Source of the DNA: an uncultured Eisenbergiella sp.
GTDB taxonomy: Bacteria; Bacillota; Clostridia; Lachnospirales; Lachnospiraceae
NCBI GenBank assembly: GCA_947627215.1
Contig: CANQVD010000036.1
Coordinates: 1-39,728 of the forward strand
Direction of reading: 5' to 3'
DNA: 39,728 nt
Shown: positions 8,608-17,064 of the stretch, piece after piece
Numbering within the stretch: the stretch's first letter is position 1
How the letters are laid out: the number at the start of each line of letters is the position of its first letter
Notes under the pieces: model-generated
What the model was told of the DNA's origin: nothing
The model's input: the letters and a program-made list of their open reading frames with translations, nothing else
Database searches by the model: none
Position numbers and translations under genes: made by a program

Positions 8608-10236
8608 TTACTGATACATGGGCATCAATTCCGCCACCCGTTGTGTCACATAGGCTTCCACATCAGCCAAACCGCTCTTTTCCGCATTCGTAATAAGTTC
8701 ATCGTATAAAGCTGCGGCTTCTTCCTGAGAGGAAGCCTGAATAATTCTCTGCTCATAAGGCATTATAAGTTCTGTGACCTTATCCTCCGCTATTTTCTCG
8801 TCTGTCTCACCGATGGGTCTTGCTGCCTCGATCCAGGGAAGATTTTCATAGCGTTTCCGAATTTCCGGATAGGCATCCTTATACCAGTCTTCCTCCATCT
8901 GCGCCACACGTCCATCTGCTTCAATGATTGTGGAACCACCCAGATAAAACCAGGTATTGTAATCCTTGACATTGGTATCCGCCTTCACGCTGGCCATCCA
9001 TTCATCAGAATACACCGGGAAACCTTTGTCATCAAAAGTAAAATCTATTCCTTCTCTTCCCATCTGACTCAACTGCTGCATCTCTGGTGTGAACATCTTC
9101 TGCACGAATTTGATGGCAGCCTCCGGATCTTTACAGTTCTTACTGATAAAAACGCCGGACCATCCCAGTGAACTCTGTCCATAATAAGCTGTGTCGAAGG
9201 GTTTCATCTCCCATCGCACATAGGAGGGATCAATAGCTGCAAGCTCTGCATTCGTCCCTGTGATACCGTTCTGCGTACAGCCGCAGCTAAAGAAATAACC
9301 GTCTGCGTTGAAGCCCTGACTGGCATCGGAGAAAAACTGATCATCCGGACTGATATAACCGCTGGCATAGCATTTATTCAGCCAAAGCAGAACCTCCTTA
9401 TATCGCTCATCCCTGATGTAACATTGATACGAACCATCCTCCTGCTCGATATAACGCAGTGCACCTACTCCTACTAAATCCTTAAACACCTCCGTATTCC
9501 AATTCTGGCCTAACAACTGGAGCGGGACCATGTCGGGATGCTTTTCCTTTACCTGTCCCATTACTGCATACAGATCATCCAGACTGTTCATAGGTGGACA
9601 TCCGATCTCTTCATAAATATCTCTGCGATAAGATAATGATCCTACCATTGGCACACTGTTGCTGTTTTCCCAATCACTGGTATCCGCAAACATATTCAAT
9701 ACCGTATAGGCCTTACCATCCTGGGAATAACCACGCGCGATTCCGAGCTGCTTTGCCGGTATCTCCCAGTCTACATTATATTCGCTGAGCAGATCCTCAT
9801 AAGAATAACATATGTTTGGATTAGACAATGTATCCAGAAGTCTCTGCGTATACACCAGGTCCGGCAATTCACCGGAGCTGATCATCGTGCCCAACTGATT
9901 CGTATCTACCGCCACGGTCACATCCAGCGTAATTCCTGTTCTTTTGGTAATCTCATCCGGGATCGCACCGGTAAAACTGTCAACGGGGTACCAGGTGTGA
10001 TCAATAAAGATACTCAACGTCTTTACTTCGCCGGAATCTGCTTCGTCTCCACCTGTTTCTCCGGACTTCTGTTCTGTCTTCTGCGCTTCCTCTGATGCGC
10101 TGCCGTTCTGACCCCCGGCCGAAGAGGTTTCGGCTCTCGTCCCATTGCCGCACGCGCTCAAAACCCCCGCAAGCAGTCCTGTAACCAACAGGATTGCCAG
10201 CCAACGTTTCCGCTTTTCACTGCTTTTCGTCTTCAT
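8608..10236 (-). CDS. ABC transporter substrate-binding lipoprotein (LplA-like)
   Basis: 542-aa extracellular binding protein of a CUT1-type carbohydrate importer. It has a lipoprotein signal peptide: basic KTKSSEKRKRW, hydrophobic stretch, then lipobox LSAC with Cys29 as the lipid site. A Ser/Glu/Gly-rich linker (about 30-70) tethers the mature domain. The body has family-1 solute-binding features such as EIGCPPMNSLDDLYAVM and DPEAAIKFVQKMFTPEM. The start follows AAAGGAGTATAGG. It is the third gene after the two permeases, the usual LplB-LplC-LplA order in Clostridia. No ATP-binding subunit is encoded nearby, so a shared MsmX-type ATPase elsewhere is expected. The ligand is unknown; neighbours suggest a mannose/fucose/xylose-containing oligosaccharide. 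Confidence 0.9.
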   Translation of the reverse strand: MKTKSSEKRKRWLAILLVTGLLAGVLSACGNGTRAETSSAGGQNGSASEEAQKTEQKSGETGGDEADSGEVKTLSIFIDHTWYPVDSFTGAIPDEITKRTGITLDVTVAVDTNQLGTMISSGELPDLVYTQRLLDTLSNPNICYSYEDLLSEYNVDWEIPAKQLGIARGYSQDGKAYTVLNMFADTSDWENSNSVPMVGSLSYRRDIYEEIGCPPMNSLDDLYAVMGQVKEKHPDMVPLQLLGQNWNTEVFKDLVGVGALRYIEQEDGSYQCYIRDERYKEVLLWLNKCYASGYISPDDQFFSDASQGFNADGYFFSCGCTQNGITGTNAELAAIDPSYVRWEMKPFDTAYYGQSSLGWSGVFISKNCKDPEAAIKFVQKMFTPEMQQLSQMGREGIDFTFDDKGFPVYSDEWMASVKADTNVKDYNTWFYLGGSTIIEADGRVAQMEEDWYKDAYPEIRKRYENLPWIEAARPIGETDEKIAEDKVTELIMPYEQRIIQASSQEEAAALYDELITNAEKSGLADVEAYVTQRVAELMPMYQ

Positions 10237-10296
10237 CCTATACTCCTTTCCCTTTTCAAAATATGGATTGTGACGACGGGCCCTGCCCTGACGGAT

Positions 10297-11208
10297 TTAC
10301 CCTTTTACTGCGCCAATCGTGATCCCGCTGACAATATATCTCTGAAAGAAAGGATATATCAGCAGAATCGGTCCTACCGCTACGATCATCGCTGCCAACT
10401 GAACAGACATCGTAGTCACGGTAGAAGACGCTGCAGATGCGGCATAAGCGTCCATACTCTGATTTGCCAGACTCGCCTTATTGATAATGGCCATCAACAG
10501 ATAGCCCATCGTCCTTAGATTTTTGTTCTGCGTAAAGAATGCGCAGTCATACCAACTGTTCCACTGCCCAACTGCCGTAAAAATAGCGATAGTAGCCAGC
10601 ATTGGCTTGGAAATCGGCAAAATGATTTTGGCAAAGATCGTCAGTTCTGCCGCACCGTCCAGCCTTGCCGATTCTCCCAGTTCAGGCGGTATACCCTGAA
10701 ATGAACTGATCGCTACCATGCAATAAAAAATATTGAGCATGCTTGGAATAACATAGACCAGAAAATTATTTATCAGATGCAGTGTACGCAACACCATAAA
10801 ATACGGAATAATTCCTCCGGAAAAATACATGGCAATGATCATCACAGACATATATACCTTGCGTCCCACAAGATTCACAAAAGACAGACCATAGGCCACC
10901 GTCGTTGTAAACAACACGATCAGAGTTGTACCCAAAACCGTTCTAAAAAAAGTAATCAAAAGGGCCTTCGCCCAGGCAGGATCATCTATCAGATTTTTAA
11001 AATTATCCAAAGTGAATTTTCTTGGCCAGAAATATATACCTCCTGTTCTCGCATCAGTTCCCTCATTAAACGCAAGGATGATGGACAGCCAGAACGGATA
11101 AAGGCAAATTGCAAAAATGATCGCGGCCAACAAATATACCGCTGTATCAATGATCCAGTCCTCCCGGCTTCTTTTTCTTCGCCTCCCTGTTGCTAAATAA
11201 TTTGCCAT
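10297..11208 (-). CDS. carbohydrate ABC transporter permease (LplC/MalG type)
   Basis: 303-aa inner-membrane permease with six predicted helices. The cytoplasmic EAA loop that docks the ATPase is visible (ELGESARLDGAAELTIFAKIILPISKPML), and the C-terminus FQRYIVSGITIGAVKG is typical of this family. The start is supported by AAGGGTGG 7 nt upstream. It follows the first permease gene by 39 nt and precedes the binding lipoprotein, forming one transport operon. It should move the bound oligosaccharide inward together with the partner permease. Confidence 0.92.
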   Translation of the reverse strand: MANYLATGRRRKRSREDWIIDTAVYLLAAIIFAICLYPFWLSIILAFNEGTDARTGGIYFWPRKFTLDNFKNLIDDPAWAKALLITFFRTVLGTTLIVLFTTTVAYGLSFVNLVGRKVYMSVMIIAMYFSGGIIPYFMVLRTLHLINNFLVYVIPSMLNIFYCMVAISSFQGIPPELGESARLDGAAELTIFAKIILPISKPMLATIAIFTAVGQWNSWYDCAFFTQNKNLRTMGYLLMAIINKASLANQSMDAYAASAASSTVTTMSVQLAAMIVAVGPILLIYPFFQRYIVSGITIGAVKG

Positions 11209-11247
11209 ATTGATTCCACCCTTTCTTTTGATCCTTGCGGACTTCCT

Positions 11248-12198
11248 CTAAAAAAGACTGTCCCCGCTCACTTTTTTTGAGAAAAAATTACTCGTAAATA
11301 CCAATACCACTGAAATAATGGACTGGCAGAGCCCAATAGCCGCCGCATAAGCGTAGCGTCCTTTTGAAAGACCGATTTTCATGACATATGTCTGAATGAT
11401 TTCCGATACCTCGCTGTTGCCGCCATTACCAAGCAGCCATGCCTGATCAAAATTGGATCCGCCCAAACCTCCTCCCAGCAAGTTCCCCAGAGAAAGGATC
11501 AGTACCACTGTAATTGTGCTTTTAATCCCTGGCAGGGTAATATGCCAGATCCGCTTCAGCCTGCTGCAGCCATCCATCTCCGCCGCCTCATACAGATTGG
11601 GATCAATGCCGGCTATCGCAGAAAGAAAAAGAATTGCCCACCATCCCATATCCTTCCAGCATGCAGTAAATATGGCAATCGGCAGAAAGTATTGTTTCCC
11701 TGTCATAAAAGCGATCGGCTGCTCAATGGACCCTATGCTGATCAGCATATTATTCACAATTCCATTGGACTTCAAAAATAACTGGCAGAACCCCGCAACG
11801 ATGACCCACGATATAAAATAAGGCAGATAACTGACCGTCTGAACGATCCTCTTCACAAGACGTGAGCGGATCTCATTGATGATCAGTGCCAAAAGGATAG
11901 GAAGCGGTAAGGTAAACACCATTTTAGACAGGCTCAGCACCAGCGTGTTGCGAATCAAACTGAAAAAATTATAGTCATTCACAAATTCCCGAAAATACTT
12001 TAATCCTACCCATTCGCTGGTAAACAATCCTTTGACCCCGTCCGCTATGCTGTAATTCTCAAAAGCCATTATGATACCAAACATGGGAACGAAATTAAAG
12101 ACAAAAAGAAACAACAATCCCGCCCAGACAAATGTCTGTATTTGTTTCTGCTTCCCTATTCGTTTCCAGACTGATTTTTTCCTTTCATCCACCGCCAT
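11248..12198 (-). CDS. carbohydrate ABC transporter permease (LplB/UgpA type)
   Basis: 316-aa permease, first gene of the importer operon. It has six predicted membrane helices and an EAA loop (NLYEAAEMDGCSRLKRIWHITLPGIKSTI). The basic N-terminus DERKKSVWKRIGKQKQIQ is usual for LplB. I chose the ATG at 12198 because AAGGGAGAGG lies a few bases upstream; the longer frame beginning at 12282 would start at or before the predicted transcription start. The family ends with conserved RYAYAAAIGLCQSIISVVLVF, present here. Confidence 0.92.
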   Translation of the reverse strand: MAVDERKKSVWKRIGKQKQIQTFVWAGLLFLFVFNFVPMFGIIMAFENYSIADGVKGLFTSEWVGLKYFREFVNDYNFFSLIRNTLVLSLSKMVFTLPLPILLALIINEIRSRLVKRIVQTVSYLPYFISWVIVAGFCQLFLKSNGIVNNMLISIGSIEQPIAFMTGKQYFLPIAIFTACWKDMGWWAILFLSAIAGIDPNLYEAAEMDGCSRLKRIWHITLPGIKSTITVVLILSLGNLLGGGLGGSNFDQAWLLGNGGNSEVSEIIQTYVMKIGLSKGRYAYAAAIGLCQSIISVVLVFTSNFFSKKVSGDSLF

Positions 12199-12265
12199 CA
12201 GCCTCTCCCTTCTTTCACAGCTCCCGCCGGCTCTTTCATACGATTTCGGTTCCACATTATTTATA

Positions 12266-12304
12266 ATCATAGCAAAGCGCATTTTATGTGTAAACTGTCA
12301 TAAA
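12266..12304 (-). promoter_or_regulatory. promoter of the importer operon with overlapping inverted repeat
   Basis: On the minus strand TTTACA (12289-12294), a 17-nt spacer and TATGAT (12266-12271) with an extended TGC before the -10. An inverted repeat TTTATG-N10-CATAAA (12283-12304) overlaps the -35 and could be an operator. The 5' leader to the permease start is about 60 nt. Confidence 0.6.
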
Positions 12305-12395
12305 TTATGTTTTCCGTCATATATCACTTATGCATTTTTTCATATTATTCATACCCAATTCCGCTTTCACACTTTCTCCGTGCATCATTTTGACT

Positions 12396-15300
12396 TTAGT
12401 ATGTCACTTTCAGCGTTTTGATCTCAAACGGCCGGAACGAGAGCGAAATGGTCCTACTGCTTCCCAGACTGTTTTCAATTTCTTCCAGCATATTCGTCTC
12501 CTCAATCTCTCTTACCGTTAGCTCTGGGAACGTCAGTTTCGCTGCAGTATAAGTACCTTCCGCCTCGTATAGACGTATTACAAAACAATTCCCGGCATCC
12601 TCCGCAGGCTTTATTGTCTCCGCAATCACATTGGGCGCATCTATGAAAAGCAGACTCGACATCTGCATACGTCCCCGCACGATGAGCGGTTTTTCATTAA
12701 GCTGATACGCAGGACGTATAACATTTTCCGCATCCATGCTTCCCATATGTGGCAGAAGCGCATAAGTACAGAAATGAATTCCCTTGTCACCCCTGTAGTC
12801 CGGTCTGTTTCCTCCCTTATGCAAAGACAGATGCAGATTTCCACCCTGCAGGCTGATTCCATATTTACAGTCATTCAGCATCGCAATTCCATAACGGGTC
12901 TCAGAAAGATCCGTATATTTATGATTGGATACCTCAAACTTCGCCTTTTCAACAGAGGTATTGCGATTTACGGGCCTGCGGATATATCCGAACTGAATTT
13001 CCTGATTTGCATAATCCGCATGGATCGATGTATCAAACGCCGCTTTCAGGAAACGATGCTCCTCCTGCCAGTCCATTCTTGTCTCAAACACGATCTCCGG
13101 ACTTTTCGCATAAAAAACCATATCCTGCATCAGTACGGATTTCGGCGTCAACCGATATATACTCCGAATCCGATACTCTACAACTCCTTCCGACACCACC
13201 TGACGAGAAAGCAATTCTGCCGTGTCCGCATATCTGCATTCACTGTCTGCATCCACATCCCAATTATCGTACGCCAGCGAAACCTCCTCCGCCATCAGGA
13301 AGGTATTCAGGGCATATCCCTCTCCCCGGATCTGACGTCCGTTTCTTTTATCCATCAAAGCTTCCAGATATCCTTTTTTATCAAATACTGCCAGATAAAA
13401 CGGAGTTTCCAGCGTATTCCCTTCCACTCGAAACGCCGATTTTCCATCTCCGGCCCCGGCTGTCTTTCGGAAAGTCAGGCTCCCGAATGCTGGTATTTTT
13501 ACATCCGCCACCGCGAGTAGCTGAACGCCCTGCATATCCTTGATCACCTGCTGCTCATATGCCCCTTCTACAAAGGTTCCGTCAAAGGGCAAATAAATCA
13601 CGCCTGTTCTCTCAAAGGACAAACTGTTTACCGCTGTGATGCTGTCCGTGTCCCCATCAGAAAGAGCCGTCATAATATTCTCTGTCCTTCTTTGCGCTGC
13701 GGCAATGATACCGGATACATCTCTCAACGCGTCATCATGCGCTTCCGGAATACAGGTCCCCGGCAAAATATCATGGAACTGATTGACCAGCAGCAATTCA
13801 GTCAGCGGCTCGATTCCGGATGCATCCGCAGGCCGTCCGCACGTCACGGCCTGCCGTACAGTCATGTACTCCAGATCCCGCAGCGCAATTTCCGCTTTTC
13901 GGTTATTCCTTTTGATTTCATGCTGGTTGGTCAGCGTCCCCCGGTGCAGTTCCAGATACAATTCTCCTGTATAAGTAGAAGGGCGATATAATCGTTTTTC
14001 CAGCTCTTTCATAAATCGGCTCACCGTGGTGTGTGAAGTTCTGGGCAAACCGTTTATATCTTTGACACGATTTGCAATTTCCACCATTCCCAGTTCCGGT
14101 CCGCCTCCGCCGTCACCGAACCCATAAGAGATCAACCGCATATCGGCGGTAACTTTCTCCTTAAGTCCGAACCGGTCTCCCCTGCTGGAACGGGAAATCG
14201 TGGCAGGATCCGGCCATGCATGGCTGATATTGAAATGCACCAATACCCGAGATCCGTCTATGCCTTTCCAGTAAAAGGTATCGTATGGGAACTCATTGGT
14301 ATCATTCCAGCTTATCTTGGTGGTCAAAAAGTACCGTATCCCACACCCCCGCATAATCTGAGGCAGCGCGGCTGAATAACCAAATGTATCCGGCAGCCAG
14401 AATGTATCAGAAACGTAATCGAAATATTTTTTCGTGAAACGCTGCCCTTTTACAAACTGACGAATCATATATTCTCCTGAAGGGATATTGCAGTCACACT
14501 CGATCCAAACGCCTCCGTTCGGCTCATAACGTCCCTGTGCCACACGTTTTCTGATCTCCTCAAATAACTCCGGATACTGTTTTCTGACAGTCTCGCTGTG
14601 ATAAGCTGAACTTTGCATAAACGTATATTCCGGATACTGATCCATGAGATTTATCTGATTGGCATAAGTTCTGGCGCACTTTTTCTCCGTTTCCCTTCTG
14701 GTCCAAAGCCAGGCCGTGTCCATATGGGAATGACCGATCAGTCCCACATAAGGTGCCGAGTTCCCGTTGGGTTCCGACAGAAACTCCCTTAGAAGCACAT
14801 CCGCACGCCGTATGCTTTCCATAAAGACTTCCGGTTCCACGTGCTCGAAATCATAATAAATGAAAGAATGAATCTCCAACAAAGTCCGCACTGCTTCCGC
14901 CCGCCGGAACGGCTCCAATCCTTCCACACTCTGTCTTCCATACAACCCCGACCCTTCCGGAGCCGCCATTTGATTCACAATCTTCAGATCAAAATAGAAC
15001 GCTGCCAGTTCTTCCCGTTTCAGGCAGATATCCACACCGTCATAAACGATCTTAAAATCCTGACGCTCACCTTTTTCAAACGGAGCGGTACCAATCACAT
15101 AACGGCCGGAATAATATTCCAACGCTATATCAATCTGTTCTCCCCCTGCTACATTCTTTCGCAGCAGATCACAATAATGGCTTCCCGCAAATTTGGACGC
15201 GAAATTCCCGTAAGGTACCCCGTTTACCCAGAGCATTCCCTCGTACCCCTGTATTCTCGGCCATATGAACAGACTGTTCCCCGCCAGTTTGTCCGGCACC

Positions 15301-15524
15301 TGATATTTGCCCCGAAACCAAGCGTAAATTCCTTCTCCCTGATAAACAGTTCCCTTTCTGCAAACTGAAAAGCAATCTTCCTCCGGTATACTGTACTGAT
15401 CCGCAGCAGTCTGGAACCCTTTCATTTCCACCTCGTCCACTTTCTCAAATAAATGAGGTTCGATCATTCTTTCAAGGCGTTTCAATTTTTCCAATGTCTG
15501 TTCCGTCTGTTTTTGCGTATACAT
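12396..15524 (-). CDS. alpha-mannosidase, glycoside hydrolase family 38
   Basis: 1042-aa zinc-dependent retaining alpha-mannosidase; length is normal for bacterial GH38. The metal-site motif GHSHMDTAW gives His265, His267 and Asp269, and the nucleophile is Asp379 in WLPDTFGYSAALPQI. The middle and C-terminal beta domains follow (e.g. NGRQIRGEGYALNTF; HFCTYALLPH). There is no signal peptide, so it acts on imported mannosides in the cytoplasm. The start at ATG 15524 is fixed by AAAGGAGG six nt upstream; the longer frame to 15668 would run through its promoter. It is divergent from the MFS-GH3-GH95 genes and upstream of, but apparently separate from, the importer operon. Confidence 0.93.
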   Translation of the reverse strand: MYTQKQTEQTLEKLKRLERMIEPHLFEKVDEVEMKGFQTAADQYSIPEEDCFSVCRKGTVYQGEGIYAWFRGKYQVPDKLAGNSLFIWPRIQGYEGMLWVNGVPYGNFASKFAGSHYCDLLRKNVAGGEQIDIALEYYSGRYVIGTAPFEKGERQDFKIVYDGVDICLKREELAAFYFDLKIVNQMAAPEGSGLYGRQSVEGLEPFRRAEAVRTLLEIHSFIYYDFEHVEPEVFMESIRRADVLLREFLSEPNGNSAPYVGLIGHSHMDTAWLWTRRETEKKCARTYANQINLMDQYPEYTFMQSSAYHSETVRKQYPELFEEIRKRVAQGRYEPNGGVWIECDCNIPSGEYMIRQFVKGQRFTKKYFDYVSDTFWLPDTFGYSAALPQIMRGCGIRYFLTTKISWNDTNEFPYDTFYWKGIDGSRVLVHFNISHAWPDPATISRSSRGDRFGLKEKVTADMRLISYGFGDGGGGPELGMVEIANRVKDINGLPRTSHTTVSRFMKELEKRLYRPSTYTGELYLELHRGTLTNQHEIKRNNRKAEIALRDLEYMTVRQAVTCGRPADASGIEPLTELLLVNQFHDILPGTCIPEAHDDALRDVSGIIAAAQRRTENIMTALSDGDTDSITAVNSLSFERTGVIYLPFDGTFVEGAYEQQVIKDMQGVQLLAVADVKIPAFGSLTFRKTAGAGDGKSAFRVEGNTLETPFYLAVFDKKGYLEALMDKRNGRQIRGEGYALNTFLMAEEVSLAYDNWDVDADSECRYADTAELLSRQVVSEGVVEYRIRSIYRLTPKSVLMQDMVFYAKSPEIVFETRMDWQEEHRFLKAAFDTSIHADYANQEIQFGYIRRPVNRNTSVEKAKFEVSNHKYTDLSETRYGIAMLNDCKYGISLQGGNLHLSLHKGGNRPDYRGDKGIHFCTYALLPHMGSMDAENVIRPAYQLNEKPLIVRGRMQMSSLLFIDAPNVIAETIKPAEDAGNCFVIRLYEAEGTYTAAKLTFPELTVREIEETNMLEEIENSLGSSRTISLSFRPFEIKTLKVTY

Positions 15525-15567
15525 GATAATCCTCCTTTTCCTCAGCCTCCACTCAGGCAGGGCCATT

Positions 15568-15596
15568 ATTATAACATGCTGTTTTCTAGATGTATA
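15568..15596 (-). promoter_or_regulatory. promoter of the GH38 gene
   Basis: On the minus strand TATAAT (15568-15573) is preceded by a 17-nt spacer and TATACA (15591-15596, 4 of 6 consensus). The expected transcription start is about 35 nt before the GH38 start codon. Confidence 0.5.
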
Positions 15597-15641
15597 TAAG
15601 ACTTTTCCCGCTTTTGGGTTATGTGTCGGTGATATGAATTT

Positions 15642-15655
15642 TTGACAATTGTAAA
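15642..15655. promoter_or_regulatory. ACAATTGT-centred palindrome in the divergent intergenic region
   Basis: TTGACAATTGTAAA contains the 8-bp palindrome ACAATTGT with further symmetric TT/AA flanks. It overlaps the -35 of the MFS promoter, so a bound repressor would block that promoter. Which protein binds it is unknown. Confidence 0.35.
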
Positions 15656-15677
15656 TCCGAACTATCACTCCTATGAT
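15649..15677 (+). promoter_or_regulatory. promoter of the MFS-GH3-GH95 operon
   Basis: TTGTAA (15649-15654), 17-nt spacer, TATGAT (15672-15677). The start codon at 15707 follows after a short leader containing TGAGGAG. Confidence 0.5.
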
Positions 15678-15706
15678 AAAATCACAACAGCATGAGGAGT
15701 CTGATT

Positions 15707-17011
15707 ATGTATAAAACTCAAAAGGCCTGCTTTTCCGAATCCAGCACGATAAACACAACGAATTATTATTGTATTCTTTTTGAAGGATTATTCAACACGC
15801 TTGGCACGGATATTCTTGGAATGACCACCATCGTTCCGCTTTTTCTTGCGGAGCTCGGCGCAAGCCTGACATTGATCGGGTCTCTTTCCAGTGTACAAAG
15901 CATCCTGCAGGCAATTACCCCCTTGCTGACAGGCGGTTTTATTGCCGCTGCATCCAACAAACGGTCCATGTCTCTGCTTTTAAACGGAATTTCCCGCAGT
16001 TCCATTCTGTTGGTCCCGCTGTTCCTTCTGCTGCACTTTCCGAATTCCCTGATCATAAAAGTTTTTTTTCTTATCATAATGATGTATTCCTGTCTGCAAT
16101 CCATGAGCGGCATCATCTGGAATCATCTGTTGGGGGATTGCGTCAGCGGCCAAATGCGCGGCCGTCTGGTAGGAACTCTTTTTTCCGTATCTGGCTTTAT
16201 CACCTTTCTCTCAAGCAATCTGGTTAAAATTGTGCGGGATAACCCTGCCATGGACTACCGGACAAAATATGCCATCATTTTCCTGCTGGCGGGCGCTCTT
16301 CTCAGCATTTCTGTGCTGTGTTTTATCCCGCTCAGGGAGCCCGGTCATCTGTCCAGTTCCAAAGAATCCAGAAATGTCACAGCATATCTCAAAGAACTGC
16401 TGCACAGCTTTCGAAACCGAAGCTTCAACTGGCTTTTGCTGACAAACTGTCTTTCTTATTCCTCTGTCATGATCAACGGCTTTATTTACCTATACGCACA
16501 GACCTTTCTACGCTTGCCTTCTTCGCAAATATCCACTCTTCTGGTCATTCAGACTTTGGGAATCATCGCAGGCGGATTCTCCACCGGACATATTTCGTCC
16601 CGATTTGGAAGCAAGCGGATGCTGATCTTCGCTGAATCTTTGGGACTGTGTGTACCCATCTGCAGCCTGATTGCAGCACATTCCGCCTTTCCCTTTTTTT
16701 TGATATGCGTAGCCGTATTTTTTGTCGGTTTTTCCAAAAGCGGCTATATGGGTTACCAGACACATCTTTTGGAAATCGTACCGCCTGATAAGAAGGTATA
16801 TCACATTGTATGTAAAAGCATTGCCCTGCTGCCTTTTTCTCTGGTCAGCACCCTGATAGGGCATATCCTGCAGCAAATCGCTGATAAGGGCGCATCTGCT
16901 GCATGGCCTGTTTATACCGTCCAGGTGTTTATCATTGTCCTGACAATCATTTCCGCTTCCCGGTTGAAGCTGATCATTTATTACCAAAATCGTACACGGG
17001 AAAATATCTGA
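15707..17011 (+). CDS. MFS transporter
   Basis: 434-aa membrane protein with about twelve hydrophobic segments and the MFS loop between helices 2 and 3 (GGFIAAASNKRSMSLL). A long central cytoplasmic loop (IPLREPGHLSSSKESRNVTAYLKELLHSFRNR) separates the two halves. The ATG at 15707 is chosen because TGAGGAG lies 7 nt upstream and overlaps the alternative ATG at 15692. It is the first gene of a plus-strand operon with GH3 and GH95 glycosidases, so sugar or glycoside transport is likely (import of short glycosides or export of end products), but the substrate is not visible. Confidence 0.85.
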   Translation: MYKTQKACFSESSTINTTNYYCILFEGLFNTLGTDILGMTTIVPLFLAELGASLTLIGSLSSVQSILQAITPLLTGGFIAAASNKRSMSLLLNGISRSSILLVPLFLLLHFPNSLIIKVFFLIIMMYSCLQSMSGIIWNHLLGDCVSGQMRGRLVGTLFSVSGFITFLSSNLVKIVRDNPAMDYRTKYAIIFLLAGALLSISVLCFIPLREPGHLSSSKESRNVTAYLKELLHSFRNRSFNWLLLTNCLSYSSVMINGFIYLYAQTFLRLPSSQISTLLVIQTLGIIAGGFSTGHISSRFGSKRMLIFAESLGLCVPICSLIAAHSAFPFFLICVAVFFVGFSKSGYMGYQTHLLEIVPPDKKVYHIVCKSIALLPFSLVSTLIGHILQQIADKGASAAWPVYTVQVFIIVLTIISASRLKLIIYYQNRTRENI

Positions 17012-17064
17012 TTTCTGAAACTTCAGCCCAGAATATTTTCAACTTATATATCAGGAGGATACCT

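Noticed and set aside
12199-12282. N-terminal extension of the first permease
   Set aside because: The frame reaches back over the predicted -10, and the internal ATG has a clear ribosome site.
15525-15668. N-terminal extension of the GH38 protein
   Set aside because: It passes through the predicted promoter, while ATG 15524 has a perfect ribosome site and the normal family start.
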